From positions 1 to 41,777 of the forward strand of contig NZ_VJZE01000026.1 of NCBI RefSeq assembly GCF_009377205.1: a DNA stretch of 41,777 nt, written 5' to 3'. Made by a program: the position numbers and the translations under genes. This DNA is from Streptomyces phyllanthi. GTDB taxonomy: Bacteria > Actinomycetota > Actinomycetes > Streptomycetales > Streptomycetaceae. Below, one piece after another: positions 27,459-38,616 of the stretch. The notes beneath the pieces are model-generated. The model was not told the origin of the DNA. It did no database searches and was given only the letters and a program-made list of their open reading frames with translations. The first letter of the stretch is position 1, and every line of letters begins with the position of its first letter.

Positions 27459-28694
27459 ATGGCCCGATCCTCGGTCGTAGTGCCGAATCTCGTGGACCCG
27501 AAGAGTTACCTCGACCATGACATGCTCGAGGTGTGGCGAGTTCTGCGTGCGCAGGATCCCGTGCACTGGCACACGGAGACGTCCGAGGGGCCCGGATTCT
27601 GGGTGGTCAGCAGATATGACGACATCGTGCGAGTGCTACGGGACGACGTCAATTTCACGTCCGAGAAAGGCAATGTCCTGGCGACCATGCTCAAGGGCGG
27701 GGACATGGGCGCCGGCAGCATGCTGGCGGTCAGTGACGGAAATTATCACACGAGCATGCGCAAGCTCCTGCTCGAGGCGTTCTCGCCGCGCTCCGTCGCG
27801 GGGGTCGAACGCCATGTGCGCCGGATCGCGAAGCAGTTGATAGTCGAAGCCATCGAGAAGGGGGAATGTGACTTCGCCCGCGATATAGCCTCCGCCATAC
27901 CGCTGGAGACCATATGTGACCTTCTCGATATTCCCCAAGGAGACCGGCAGGAAGTCGCCAAGCTCACCAAGTCCGCTTTGGCATCGGATTACGAGAATCC
28001 GGAAGCCCATGCCGACATGGCCGCTCGCAGCGCCATCGTGGTGTACTTCCAGAACCTCGTGGCGGAACGCCGCAAAGCCCCAGGGACCGATCCCATCAGC
28101 CTGATGGCGACCGCGGAGGTGGACGGCAGGCGCCTCAAGGACCTCGACATCGTCCTCAACTGCTACAGCCTGATCATGGGCGGGGACGAGACCAGCAGAC
28201 TTGCCATGATCGGAGCCGTCCGGGCCTTCATCCAGAACCCCGATCAGTGGAGGGCGCTCAAGGACCGCGAGTCGTCCGTCGACGTGGCGGGAGAGGAGGT
28301 GCTGCGCTGGACCACACCGGCGATGCACTTCGGACGCACCGCCACTGCGGATATCAGCCTGCGGGACCGCACGATCAGGGCGGGCGACCTCGTCACCCTG
28401 TGGCTGGTCTCCGGCAATCGTGATGAGGCGGTGTTCCAGAATCCCGATCGATTCGACATCACCCGCTCACCGAACAGGCACCTGGCGCTGGGCTATGGGC
28501 GGCACTTCTGCTTGGGCGCCTACCTGGGGAGAATCGAGATCCGCGCGATGCTGGACGGCCTGCGCGCCTTCGTCGGCGCGATCCGGCAGGCCAGGCCTGA
28601 ACGCTGGATCTATTCGAACTTCCTCACCGGCATGAGCAGCCTCCCGGTGGTGCTGGAGAGAGACCCGGCACCCGCCGTGGGCTGGGAGGAGTAG
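27459..28694 (+). CDS. Cytochrome P450 (1)
   Basis: A 411-residue class I bacterial P450. The I-helix oxygen-binding motif is MGGDETSRLAM, the K-helix E-x2-R is in GEEVLRWTTPAMHF, and the haem loop is LGYGRHFCLGAYLGR with Cys351 as ligand. The GGDETSR type of I-helix is shared with P450s that hydroxylate carrier-bound amino acids (NikQ, OxyD, NovI groups), so beta-hydroxylation of an aminoacyl-PCP is one option. It does not look like the OxyA/B/C cross-linking group, but I cannot test that by alignment. It follows the PLP enzyme by 45 bases on the same strand. AAGGAG lies somewhat far upstream of ATG 27459; ATG 27429 is an alternative. Confidence 0.9.
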   Translation: MARSSVVVPNLVDPKSYLDHDMLEVWRVLRAQDPVHWHTETSEGPGFWVVSRYDDIVRVLRDDVNFTSEKGNVLATMLKGGDMGAGSMLAVSDGNYHTSMRKLLLEAFSPRSVAGVERHVRRIAKQLIVEAIEKGECDFARDIASAIPLETICDLLDIPQGDRQEVAKLTKSALASDYENPEAHADMAARSAIVVYFQNLVAERRKAPGTDPISLMATAEVDGRRLKDLDIVLNCYSLIMGGDETSRLAMIGAVRAFIQNPDQWRALKDRESSVDVAGEEVLRWTTPAMHFGRTATADISLRDRTIRAGDLVTLWLVSGNRDEAVFQNPDRFDITRSPNRHLALGYGRHFCLGAYLGRIEIRAMLDGLRAFVGAIRQARPERWIYSNFLTGMSSLPVVLERDPAPAVGWEE

Positions 28695-28819
28695 CCGCGG
28701 AGGCCGTGCCGTGCGGCTTCGGCGCCAGGGCCCTTCTGATGGATCTTGGCGACGTCGCGACGCCCAGCACGCTCCCCCAAGCTCTCGGCTTCGCTCGAGC
28801 AGGGCATTCCCATGACGCC

Positions 28820-28855
28820 GCGGCCTGTCCGACCCTGATCCGCCGGACAGGCCGC
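28820..28855. terminator. Bidirectional terminator between convergent P450 genes
   Basis: GCGGCCTGTCCG (28820-28831) pairs exactly with CGGACAGGCCGC (28844-28855) across a 12-base loop. It lies after the first P450 (plus strand) and before the 3' end of the second P450 (minus strand), so it can serve both. Confidence 0.75.
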
Positions 28856-29054
28856 TAGTGCTGTGACCGGAAAGGTTCACCGGCTCGCGACGCCCGGCAC
28901 GGCACCTCGCCGCGTTGTCGCATCACCCGAGTACATCCAGTACGCGGGCGATGCTCCGCCTTGCGATGCTCCCCCACTGCCTGAACGGCGTGGGAGGTGC
29001 CCCCAGCACCGGACGCCGCGAGCTTTTCGGCAAACCTTTCCGGCCACAGCACTA
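28856..29054. mobile_element. MITE-like element 1 (about 200 bp)
   Basis: The left end reads TAGTGCTGTGACCGGAAAGG from 28856, and the right end is its near-perfect inverted copy, CCTTTCCGGCCACAGCACTA, ending at 29054 (one mismatch in 20). Both ends overlap a CTAG tetranucleotide. No protein is encoded. The inside has further palindromes (CTCCCCCACTGCC / GGCGTGGGAGG). Size, terminal repeats and lack of coding fit a non-autonomous element mobilised by an IS elsewhere. Confidence 0.65.
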
Positions 29055-29204
29055 GGTCCTGTCGTCTGGGTCAGGCCGGCTGTGAGGTGCGGTGCGTTTT
29101 AGGCTGAGCCGGGCGGGGTCACGGGCCCCCCGCGAGCGAAGCCGAGAGCTTGGGGGAGCGCGTGCCAGACACCGCGACGCCGGGATGATCCAAACGACAG
29201 GGCC
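29055..29204. mobile_element. MITE-like element 2 (about 150 bp)
   Basis: The left end GGTCCTGTCGTCTGGGTCA (29055-29073) and right end TGATCCAAACGACAGGGCC (29186-29204) are inverted copies with three mismatches in 19. Inside lies a palindromic segment GCGAGCGAAGCCGAGAGC followed by TTGGGGGAGC, whose inverted copy also occurs near 28770-28800. It abuts element 1 directly. The GTCCTGTCGTTTGGATCA end is of a type I associate with Streptomyces IS elements. No coding sequence. Confidence 0.6.
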
Positions 29205-29207
29205 TGA

Positions 29208-30446
29208 CTAGGGCCGGAACTTGGTTCTCAGGCGCAGGCTGACCACACCGGCTATCTCGTTCGAGGCGAGGTGCACGGGCTTGTCGGCGAGTTCGAAGGA
29301 CTCGATGGCGGCGCACAACTCCTCGAAGGAGGTCCGCAGCATCAGCCGGGCCAGATGACTGCCCAAGCAGGTGTGCGGACCGGTCCCGAACACGATGTGC
29401 CGGTTCGGCGTGCGTTCGAGATCAAGGCTGTACGGCCGCTCGAACGTGCTCTCGTCACGATTGGCGGAGGCAATCCACGCGGTGACCGCCTCGCCGGCCG
29501 CGATCTTCTGGCCGGCGATTGTGGTGTCGTGGCGAGCACGCCGCATGAAGTGGGTCACCGGAGAGGCCCAGCGCAACGCCTCCTCGACGGCCGCCTGCGC
29601 CCGCATGGCGTCCGGCCAGAAGCCCTCCCCGCCGTGCTCCTCCGCCAGCACGATGATCGTCGCGCTGACGACGTGCGAGGTGGTGACCACGGCACCCAGG
29701 AGCAGGCTCAGGCAGTTGTACAGCAGTTCCTCGTCGGTCAGGCGCCGCCCGGCGATCTCGATCGACATCAGGTAGCTGGTCAGATCGTCGGTGGGATTCC
29801 TGCGCCGATCCCAGATGCATTTCGCGAAGTAGCCCATGATCTCGTAATGGGCCGAACCGGCGGTGGGCTTCGTGGAGCCATGAGTGCTGTACCGGGGATC
29901 ATCCGGTGCGAGGGAGGCGTACGCCAGCCGGAGCAGCGGGTCGATGTCGTCTTCCGGCAGGCCCATCATCATGGCGCAGAGGGCCATCGGCAGCCGCACG
30001 AACGATGACGCCACGTCCCACACTTCGCCGTCACGCGCCGGTTCGATGGACTCCTTGACGAACGACCGTACGAAGTCGGTGTAGGCGGGCACGGCGCGTG
30101 CGGAGAACGGCCTGCCGACCTGCTCACGGTACTTCCGGTGCCGGGGCGGGTCGGTCGACTGCATCATGAGGCCGGCGGCCGGGTCCGGCGCGTCGAGCAT
30201 GGAGATGGCGGTCCCGCCCTCGGAGCTGAACGTCTCGTGATCACTGAGCACGCGGTGGACGTCGGCCCGCCGGGTCACGGCCCAGAACCCGTCGCCGTTT
30301 CCCCGGTCCTGCCAGAACACCGGGCGCTCGGCCCGGAGCGTCTGCCACACGAGGTGGGCGTCTCCGTTGACGTAGAGGCCGGTGTCCGTCAGATCGATCT
30401 GATCGAGCGGAACACGCGCATGTGCGGCTGGCCTGGTTATCCTCAT
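29208..30446 (-). CDS. Cytochrome P450 (2)
   Basis: A 412-residue P450. The I-helix reads LLLGAVVTTSHVVSA (Thr-Thr in the oxygen-activation position), the K-helix E-x2-R is in VEEALRWASPVTHFMRR, and the haem loop is FGTGPHTCLGSHLARL. The TDPPRHRKYREQVGRPFS block is the usual C-helix. The I-helix lacks the acidic residue of typical (A/G)Gx(D/E)T motifs, with Val-Val instead, which is sometimes seen in P450s with unusual chemistry. ATG 30446 follows GAAGGA by about six bases. It lies 33 bases after the halogenase on the same strand, so both are transcribed from the operator region near 32.1 kb. Confidence 0.9.
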   Translation of the reverse strand: MRITRPAAHARVPLDQIDLTDTGLYVNGDAHLVWQTLRAERPVFWQDRGNGDGFWAVTRRADVHRVLSDHETFSSEGGTAISMLDAPDPAAGLMMQSTDPPRHRKYREQVGRPFSARAVPAYTDFVRSFVKESIEPARDGEVWDVASSFVRLPMALCAMMMGLPEDDIDPLLRLAYASLAPDDPRYSTHGSTKPTAGSAHYEIMGYFAKCIWDRRRNPTDDLTSYLMSIEIAGRRLTDEELLYNCLSLLLGAVVTTSHVVSATIIVLAEEHGGEGFWPDAMRAQAAVEEALRWASPVTHFMRRARHDTTIAGQKIAAGEAVTAWIASANRDESTFERPYSLDLERTPNRHIVFGTGPHTCLGSHLARLMLRTSFEELCAAIESFELADKPVHLASNEIAGVVSLRLRTKFRP

Positions 30447-30479
30447 GGGAATCCTTCTGCTGCCGGTCGCGTCCGTGGG

Positions 30480-31976
30480 TCAGGCGGGCGGTGACCAGCT
30501 CAAGCCGTCGGGCGAGGCGATCAGGCCGCCGTCGAAGAGCGGGGTCTCGGGGCCGATGTCCGACCCGAGGTGTGCGCGGATCTGTTCGTTGGCTCCCTCT
30601 TGCATGGCGTTCTTGACCACCGAGGCCCGCATCAGCGGCAGGATGCTCGGTTCCGCACTGCGGGCGAGCTCGTCCACCGCCGCCGCGAACTCGCTGGACT
30701 GGCTCTTGTAGCGCTGTACCAGCCCTTGCTTCGTCGCCAGGGCGGCCTCGCCCGAGGACACCCCGCCGACCAGGCTGACGAACGATTCCAGCTCGGAACC
30801 GGTGCTGTCGGTGACCTTCTTGGCGGACCAGAAGTAGGAGGCCTCGTCGACGTGCAGGTTGTAGAAGGACACGAGGAAGTCATGGAACGCGCTGTACTCG
30901 CGGCGGTACCGCTCCTCGAACTCGCGGAAGGCCGTGTCCTCGTCGACCGCCTGGGCGAGCACGCTGTTGATGGAGCGCGCGGCGAGCAGCGCGCCGTAAG
31001 TGGCCAGGTGCACGCCGGAGGAGAAGATGGGGTCGATGAAGCACGCCGCGTCGCCGATGAGTGCCATGCCGGGGCGCCAGAATCTCGTGTTCGCATAGGA
31101 GTAGTCCTTGCGGACCCGCAACTGCCCGTACTGGCCTTCGGTGACCCGCGTGGCGCCCTGGAGGTACTCGGTGATCAACGGGCATTCGGCGATGAGTGAC
31201 GTGAGCGCTTCTTCGGGATCGCCCTGGATCCTGTCGGCGAGTTCCCGCCGCACGACCGCGCCGACGCTGGTGAGAGTGGGGCTCAACGGGATGTACCAGA
31301 ACCAGCCGCTGTCGAAGGCGGCACAGAGGATGTTGCCCGAGTTGGGCTCGGGCAGGCGCTTGCCGCCTTCGAAGTAGCCGAAGAGCGCGAGGCTGCGGAA
31401 GAACTCCGAGTACTCCCGGGCCGCCCCGACCCGCTGGTGGATGCGGCTCTTGTTGCCCGAGGCGTCCACGACGTACTTCGCGCGGATCGTTCCCCTGGTG
31501 CCTTCGGCGTCGGTGTAGGTCACCCCGCGCACCCGGCCGTCGCTGTCCATCACGTCGACGACGGTGTGCTGTTCGCGGACGTCCACACCCATGTGCCGCG
31601 CGTGGTCGAGCAGGATCTGGTCGAATCTGCTCCGCTCGACCTGGTAAGCATGGGAAGTCTCATTGGCTATTCTTGGCGACACCGAGAAGGAGAACGTCCA
31701 CGGCTCGGGGTTCGAACCCCAGCGCATTGTGCCGCCGTGTTTCTTGGTGAACCCGGCTTTGGCGAGTTCGTCGGCGACTCCGGTGAGGCGGCAGATCCCG
31801 TGGACGGTGGACGGGAGCAGCGACTCGCCGATCTGCCACCGGGGGAACTTCTCTTTCTCGAGCAGGACGACACGGTGTCCGCGCATCGCGATCAGCGTCG
31901 CCAGCGTGGATCCCCCTGGTCCACCGCCGACAACCACGACGTGGGCTTCTTCGTCAAGGCCCTCGGTGCTGCTCAT
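30480..31976 (-). CDS. FAD-dependent halogenase, phenol/pyrrole (carrier-bound substrate) type
   Basis: A 498-residue flavin halogenase. The FAD-binding motif is VVVVGGGPGGSTLATLIA, followed by FPRWQIGESLLPS and the halogenase W-x-W-x-I-P-type motif as GWFWYIPLSP. ALIGDAACFIDPIFSSGVHL is the second FAD block. Length and blocks match the VhaA/BhaA/Tcp21 and CndH group that chlorinates Tyr or Hpg rings on carrier proteins, distinct from the tryptophan group encoded at 34.5 kb. It is the first gene of a minus-strand operon with P450 (2). The ATG at 31976 is about 130 bases from the StrR-type operator. Reduced flavin could come from the flavin reductase at 36.1 kb. Confidence 0.92.
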   Translation of the reverse strand: MSSTEGLDEEAHVVVVGGGPGGSTLATLIAMRGHRVVLLEKEKFPRWQIGESLLPSTVHGICRLTGVADELAKAGFTKKHGGTMRWGSNPEPWTFSFSVSPRIANETSHAYQVERSRFDQILLDHARHMGVDVREQHTVVDVMDSDGRVRGVTYTDAEGTRGTIRAKYVVDASGNKSRIHQRVGAAREYSEFFRSLALFGYFEGGKRLPEPNSGNILCAAFDSGWFWYIPLSPTLTSVGAVVRRELADRIQGDPEEALTSLIAECPLITEYLQGATRVTEGQYGQLRVRKDYSYANTRFWRPGMALIGDAACFIDPIFSSGVHLATYGALLAARSINSVLAQAVDEDTAFREFEERYRREYSAFHDFLVSFYNLHVDEASYFWSAKKVTDSTGSELESFVSLVGGVSSGEAALATKQGLVQRYKSQSSEFAAAVDELARSAEPSILPLMRASVVKNAMQEGANEQIRAHLGSDIGPETPLFDGGLIASPDGLSWSPPA

Positions 31977-32104
31977 CGGCTACATCTCGCTTCCGGAAAG
32001 AGCGCGGTCTCGGGGCCGGCCGTGAAATGGTCGCAGGCCCCGCGGCATGAGATCACTGAACCATGACACCCAAGAACGCCACCAACAAGACATGGTGACC
32101 TCGC

Positions 32105-32133
32105 GTTCAACCGACGAATCGCGCCAGTTGAAC
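32105..32133 (+). promoter_or_regulatory. StrR/Bbr operator between divergent halogenase operons
   Basis: GTTCAACCG (32105-32113), 11-base spacer, CAGTTGAAC (32125-32133): one departure (C for T) from the consensus in the left half. It sits in the 269-base gap between the minus-strand halogenase (start 31976) and the plus-strand small-protein operon (start 32246), so a single regulator can serve both directions. Confidence 0.85.
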
Positions 32134-32245
32134 AGGTGCGCTTCCGGGATCCGCGGCTGACGCTCTCGATAGGGAAGCGCCGTTGTCGTAAAGTCCGTCT
32201 GGCGCCGAATGGTCCCTGAAGGCGGGAACTTCTGGAGGGTTACTG

Positions 32246-32521
32246 GTGAAGAAGTACTGCAAAGCCTATTCACTGGGTGAGCTGCGCAAGTTCCCCGGCT
32301 GGGCCGCCGGCGCGGCGGCGGAGGAGCACGACATCGCGGATGAGCAGCCGGTCTTTCTGTGTGACGAACTCACCGTGCTGATCAGCCCGGTCGGCAAGGA
32401 CAAGGACAAGCGGCTCTTCTCCGACGTCACTCCCGAATGGCGGGAGTTCTGTACGGAGGTCCTGAAGTTCGAGATTCCGGAAGACCTGGCCTTCGCCTAC
32501 GCCGAGTCGGAACAGAGCTGA
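32246..32521 (+). CDS. Small protein of unknown function (91 aa)
   Basis: GTG 32246 is preceded by GGAGGG (32234-32239) and encodes 91 residues. It begins KKYCKAYSLGELRKFPGWAA, has an acidic middle (EEHDIADEQPVFLCDELTV), and ends with TPEWREFCTEVLKFEIPEDL. Cys occurs at 5, 39 and 69. There is no carrier-protein Ser motif, no signal peptide and no membrane segment. I do not recognise a family. It is the first gene downstream of an StrR-type operator and 41 bases before another unknown small gene, then the CmlA-like oxygenase, so it probably acts in the pathway, perhaps as an accessory or binding protein for a tailoring enzyme; this is inference. Confidence 0.85.
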   Translation: MKKYCKAYSLGELRKFPGWAAGAAAEEHDIADEQPVFLCDELTVLISPVGKDKDKRLFSDVTPEWREFCTEVLKFEIPEDLAFAYAESEQS

Positions 32522-32562
32522 GCGGACAGCCGGTGAAGACATCGCCCTCGGGAGGGTAATCC

Positions 32563-32904
32563 ATGGATGAACTGACCCAGCGCTTGTCCACCGATCAGCC
32601 GGTGGTGGTGGGCGGACCGAACCCCTCGCTGGAGGAGTTCAGGACCCGGCTGGACGAGATTGGGACGGTGTTCATCAAGTTCACGGAGACACGTGGCGGC
32701 ACCGATCTCGGAATTCAACTGGACCGCTCGGCCTCCGACACCAGCGGAGCCGATTTCGACCAGGGCAGCGGTAGCGTGCACGTCGAGGGAACACTCATTC
32801 TCAACGATGACCCCGTGCGCTGCATCGCCGATATCGACCTGACCACCCTCAAGGGAACCGGGCGCCTGAAGGTCGTAGAAGAAGCCGAAGTACTCGTCGA
32901 CTGA
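32563..32904 (+). CDS. Small protein of unknown function (113 aa)
   Basis: ATG 32563 follows GGGAGGG and encodes 113 residues beginning MDELTQRLSTDQPVVVGGP. The body alternates short polar and hydrophobic strands (TVFIKFTETRGGTDLGIQLD, GSVHVEGTLILNDDPVRC, IADIDLTTLKGTGRLKVV), which suggests an all-beta sandwich or barrel. It is acidic, has no Cys cluster, signal peptide or carrier motif. No family is recognised. It lies 30 bases before the CmlA-like gene in the same operon. A scaffold or substrate-presenting role for the hydroxylase or halogenase is possible but unproven. Confidence 0.85.
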   Translation: MDELTQRLSTDQPVVVGGPNPSLEEFRTRLDEIGTVFIKFTETRGGTDLGIQLDRSASDTSGADFDQGSGSVHVEGTLILNDDPVRCIADIDLTTLKGTGRLKVVEEAEVLVD

Positions 32905-32934
32905 GTAGCACCGGACTGCTGAAGGAGAACCTAA

Positions 32935-36110
<3,176 letters not shown>

Positions 36111-36112
36111 TC

Positions 36113-36607
36113 ATGGACCTGGCCGACGGCTTCGTCCGGGGGATGCGGCGGCTGGCGAGCGGCGTGTGCGTCGTGACCACCACCGCTGCCGACGGCAAAC
36201 GGTGCGGGCTGACCGCCACGGCGGTCTCGTCGCTGTCGCTGCATCCCCCCTCCCTCGTCGTCGGTGTGAACCGGCGGAGCCGGCTGGGGGAGGCGATCAA
36301 GGATGTGCCCGCCTTCGCGGTCAACATCCTCGGCACGCAGCACCGCAAAGTCGCCGAGGTGTTCGCCGGGAACGTGGCCGGGATCCGCGGAACCGCACGG
36401 TTCGACCACGGTGACTGGCGGCCGAGTGCGGAAGGCGTCCCGATCCTGGGTGACGCCCCCGCGAATTTCATCTGCAAGGTCGACGACATCATCGAGCGAA
36501 CGACCCATCTTCTGCTGATCGGCGCCGTCACCGGCGTGCACACATCAGACGAAGAATGCAATCTGCTGGTCTATTTTTCCCAGAGTTTCTCTGCCATCAG
36601 CACATAG
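36113..36607 (+). CDS. Flavin reductase (halogenase partner)
   Basis: A 164-residue flavin reductase-like FMN-binding split-barrel protein: GFVRGMRRLASGVCVVTTTA, GLTATAVSSLSLHPPSLVVG, and FAVNILGTQHRKVAEVFAG are family blocks. It reduces free FAD or FMN with NAD(P)H to feed FADH2 to the halogenases. ATG 36113 is two bases downstream of the tryptophan-type halogenase stop, so it is coupled to it and could also serve the other flavin halogenase. The C-terminus departs slightly from the family (FSQSFSAIST, usually GxYR-type), which may be lineage variation. Confidence 0.9.
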   Translation: MDLADGFVRGMRRLASGVCVVTTTAADGKRCGLTATAVSSLSLHPPSLVVGVNRRSRLGEAIKDVPAFAVNILGTQHRKVAEVFAGNVAGIRGTARFDHGDWRPSAEGVPILGDAPANFICKVDDIIERTTHLLLIGAVTGVHTSDEECNLLVYFSQSFSAIST

Positions 36608-36644
36608 CGATTGTGGAGGACGGGTAGGAGACGGAGTCGGTCGA

Positions 36645-38588
36645 ATGACAGGCAGGACGGTTCCAGCTCCCCCGGGACTGGACGGCAGGGAAGCGGAAGA
36701 TCGGCCGGGGCCCCGCCAGCGGCTCAGGCCGGGGACGATCCGGCGCATCGTCCCCTACGTCCGCCCGTACCGCTGGCTGTTGCTGTTACTGATGACCGTC
36801 ACGCTGCTGGGCGCCGGCCTCGCGGCCTTCACCCCGGTGCTGTTCGGGAAGGTCATCGACGAGGGCATCGTGCCGCGCCGGATGGGGGTCGTCGTCGGGT
36901 TCGCCCTGACCCTCGCCGGGCTGGCCCTGCTGAAGGCCGGAACCGACTACGTCCGGGCCCGGATGTCGGCCGGGATCGGACAGGGCCTGATCTTCGATCT
37001 CCGGGTCCAGGCCTACGCGCACGTGCAGGAGCAGTCGCTGGCCTTCTTCACCCGTACCCAGACCGGTGCGCTGGTGAGCAGGCTGAACACCGATGTCGTA
37101 GGGGCGCAGCAGGCGGTGACTGTGCTGCTGTCGCAGACCGCGGAGACCCTGCTGACCCTGGTCCTCGTGCTGGTCGCCATGTTCTACCTGTCCTGGCAGC
37201 TGGCCGTAGCCGCCCTGCTGACCATCCCGTTCCTCATCTTCCCCGCGAAGATCATCGGGGGCCGGCTGGAACGGCTCACCCGGGAGACCATGCAGCTCAA
37301 CGCCGAGATGGGCTCGCTCATGAACGAGCGGTTCAACGTGGCCGGAGCGATGCTGGTCAAGCTGTACGGGCGGCGCGACCAGGAGTCCACCCTGTTCACC
37401 CGGCGTGCGCGCCGGGTCCGCGACGTCGGCGTGAGGACCGACGTGACCGGCGAGACGCTCGCCCTCGTCATCGGCCTGGCGAGCACGCTCGCCCTCGCGC
37501 TGATGCTCGGTGTCGGCGGCGCCCTCGTCGTCAACGGCGAGTTCCAGGTCGGCACGCTGGTCGCCATGATCACCCTGCTGACCATGCTGTACGGCCCGGT
37601 CAACCAGCTGTCCAGCCTGCCGGTCGGCGTCCTGGTCGCGCTGGTGAGCTTCGACCGGGTCTTCGAGGTGCTGGACCTCAAGCCGCTGGTCGCGGAGCGG
37701 CCCGAAGCCAAGAGGCTGCGCGTCGGCGCGAGCGCCGGCGCCGCCGCCAACGGCCACGGCGCGGTACCGGAGATCGAGTTCCATGAGGTCTCGTTCCGCT
37801 ACCCGAACGCAGCGGAGGTCTCGCTGGCCTCACTGGAGTCGATCTCACTCCCCGTACCCGAGCGGAGCGACAAGGCCCTGATCCTCAACGAGGTGAGCTT
37901 CCTCGCTCCGGCCGGGCGGCTCACGGCGCTGGTCGGTCCGTCGGGCGCGGGGAAGACCACCATCACCCACCTGGTACCCAGGTTCTACGACCCGGTCTCG
38001 GGAACCGTGCGGATCGGCGGGCACGACATCCGCGACCTCACGCTGACGTCGCTGCGCGACTCGATAGGCGTGGTGACACAGGACGCCCACCTGTTCCACG
38101 ACACGATCCGGGCCAACCTGCTGTACGCGCGGCCGGACGCCTCCGAACCCGAGCTGGTCGAGGCCTGCGACGCGGCCCGGATCTGGGATCTCATCGCATC
38201 GCTCCCCGACGGCCTGGACACGATGGTCGGCGACCAGGGCTACCGGATGTCCGGAGGCGAGAAGCAGCGGATCGCCCTGGCAAGGCTGCTCCTGAAGGCC
38301 CCACCGATCGTCGTCCTGGACGAGGCGACGGCGCATCTGGACTCGGCGTCCGAAGCGGCGATCCAGAGTGCGCTCAAGACCGCGCTGACCGACCGTACTT
38401 CGCTGGTCATCGCGCACCGGCTGTCCACCATCCGCGACGCCGACCAGATCCTGGTCGTCGACGGGGGCCGGATCGTCGAACGCGGCACCCATGAGGTGCT
38501 GCTCGAGGCGGGCGGCCTCTACGCGGATCTGTACGACAAGCAGTTCGTCCGGCAGGCCGGCGGCGGTTCCGGTCCCACGATTTCCTGA
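36645..38588 (+). CDS. ABC exporter, fused membrane and ATPase domains
   Basis: A 647-residue half-transporter. Six membrane helices occupy about 40-330. The ATPase follows, with Walker A GPSGAGKTT, Q-loop VVTQDAHLF, C-loop MSGGEKQR (Met and Glu instead of the usual Leu and Gln), Walker B IVVLDEATAHLD and H-loop VIAHRLST. A low-complexity Ala/Gly linker (about 360-370) separates the domains. It resembles the MdlB/MsbA-like exporters found in glycopeptide clusters and probably exports the peptide as a homodimer, which may also give self-protection. Codon 48 is TTA (36786-36788), so export may be bldA dependent. ATG 36645 follows GGAGTCGG and lies 37 bases after the flavin reductase. Confidence 0.92.
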   Translation: MTGRTVPAPPGLDGREAEDRPGPRQRLRPGTIRRIVPYVRPYRWLLLLLMTVTLLGAGLAAFTPVLFGKVIDEGIVPRRMGVVVGFALTLAGLALLKAGTDYVRARMSAGIGQGLIFDLRVQAYAHVQEQSLAFFTRTQTGALVSRLNTDVVGAQQAVTVLLSQTAETLLTLVLVLVAMFYLSWQLAVAALLTIPFLIFPAKIIGGRLERLTRETMQLNAEMGSLMNERFNVAGAMLVKLYGRRDQESTLFTRRARRVRDVGVRTDVTGETLALVIGLASTLALALMLGVGGALVVNGEFQVGTLVAMITLLTMLYGPVNQLSSLPVGVLVALVSFDRVFEVLDLKPLVAERPEAKRLRVGASAGAAANGHGAVPEIEFHEVSFRYPNAAEVSLASLESISLPVPERSDKALILNEVSFLAPAGRLTALVGPSGAGKTTITHLVPRFYDPVSGTVRIGGHDIRDLTLTSLRDSIGVVTQDAHLFHDTIRANLLYARPDASEPELVEACDAARIWDLIASLPDGLDTMVGDQGYRMSGGEKQRIALARLLLKAPPIVVLDEATAHLDSASEAAIQSALKTALTDRTSLVIAHRLSTIRDADQILVVDGGRIVERGTHEVLLEAGGLYADLYDKQFVRQAGGGSGPTIS

Positions 38589-38616
38589 ACGCCGCGTTCA
38601 GGCGGAGGTGTTGGCA

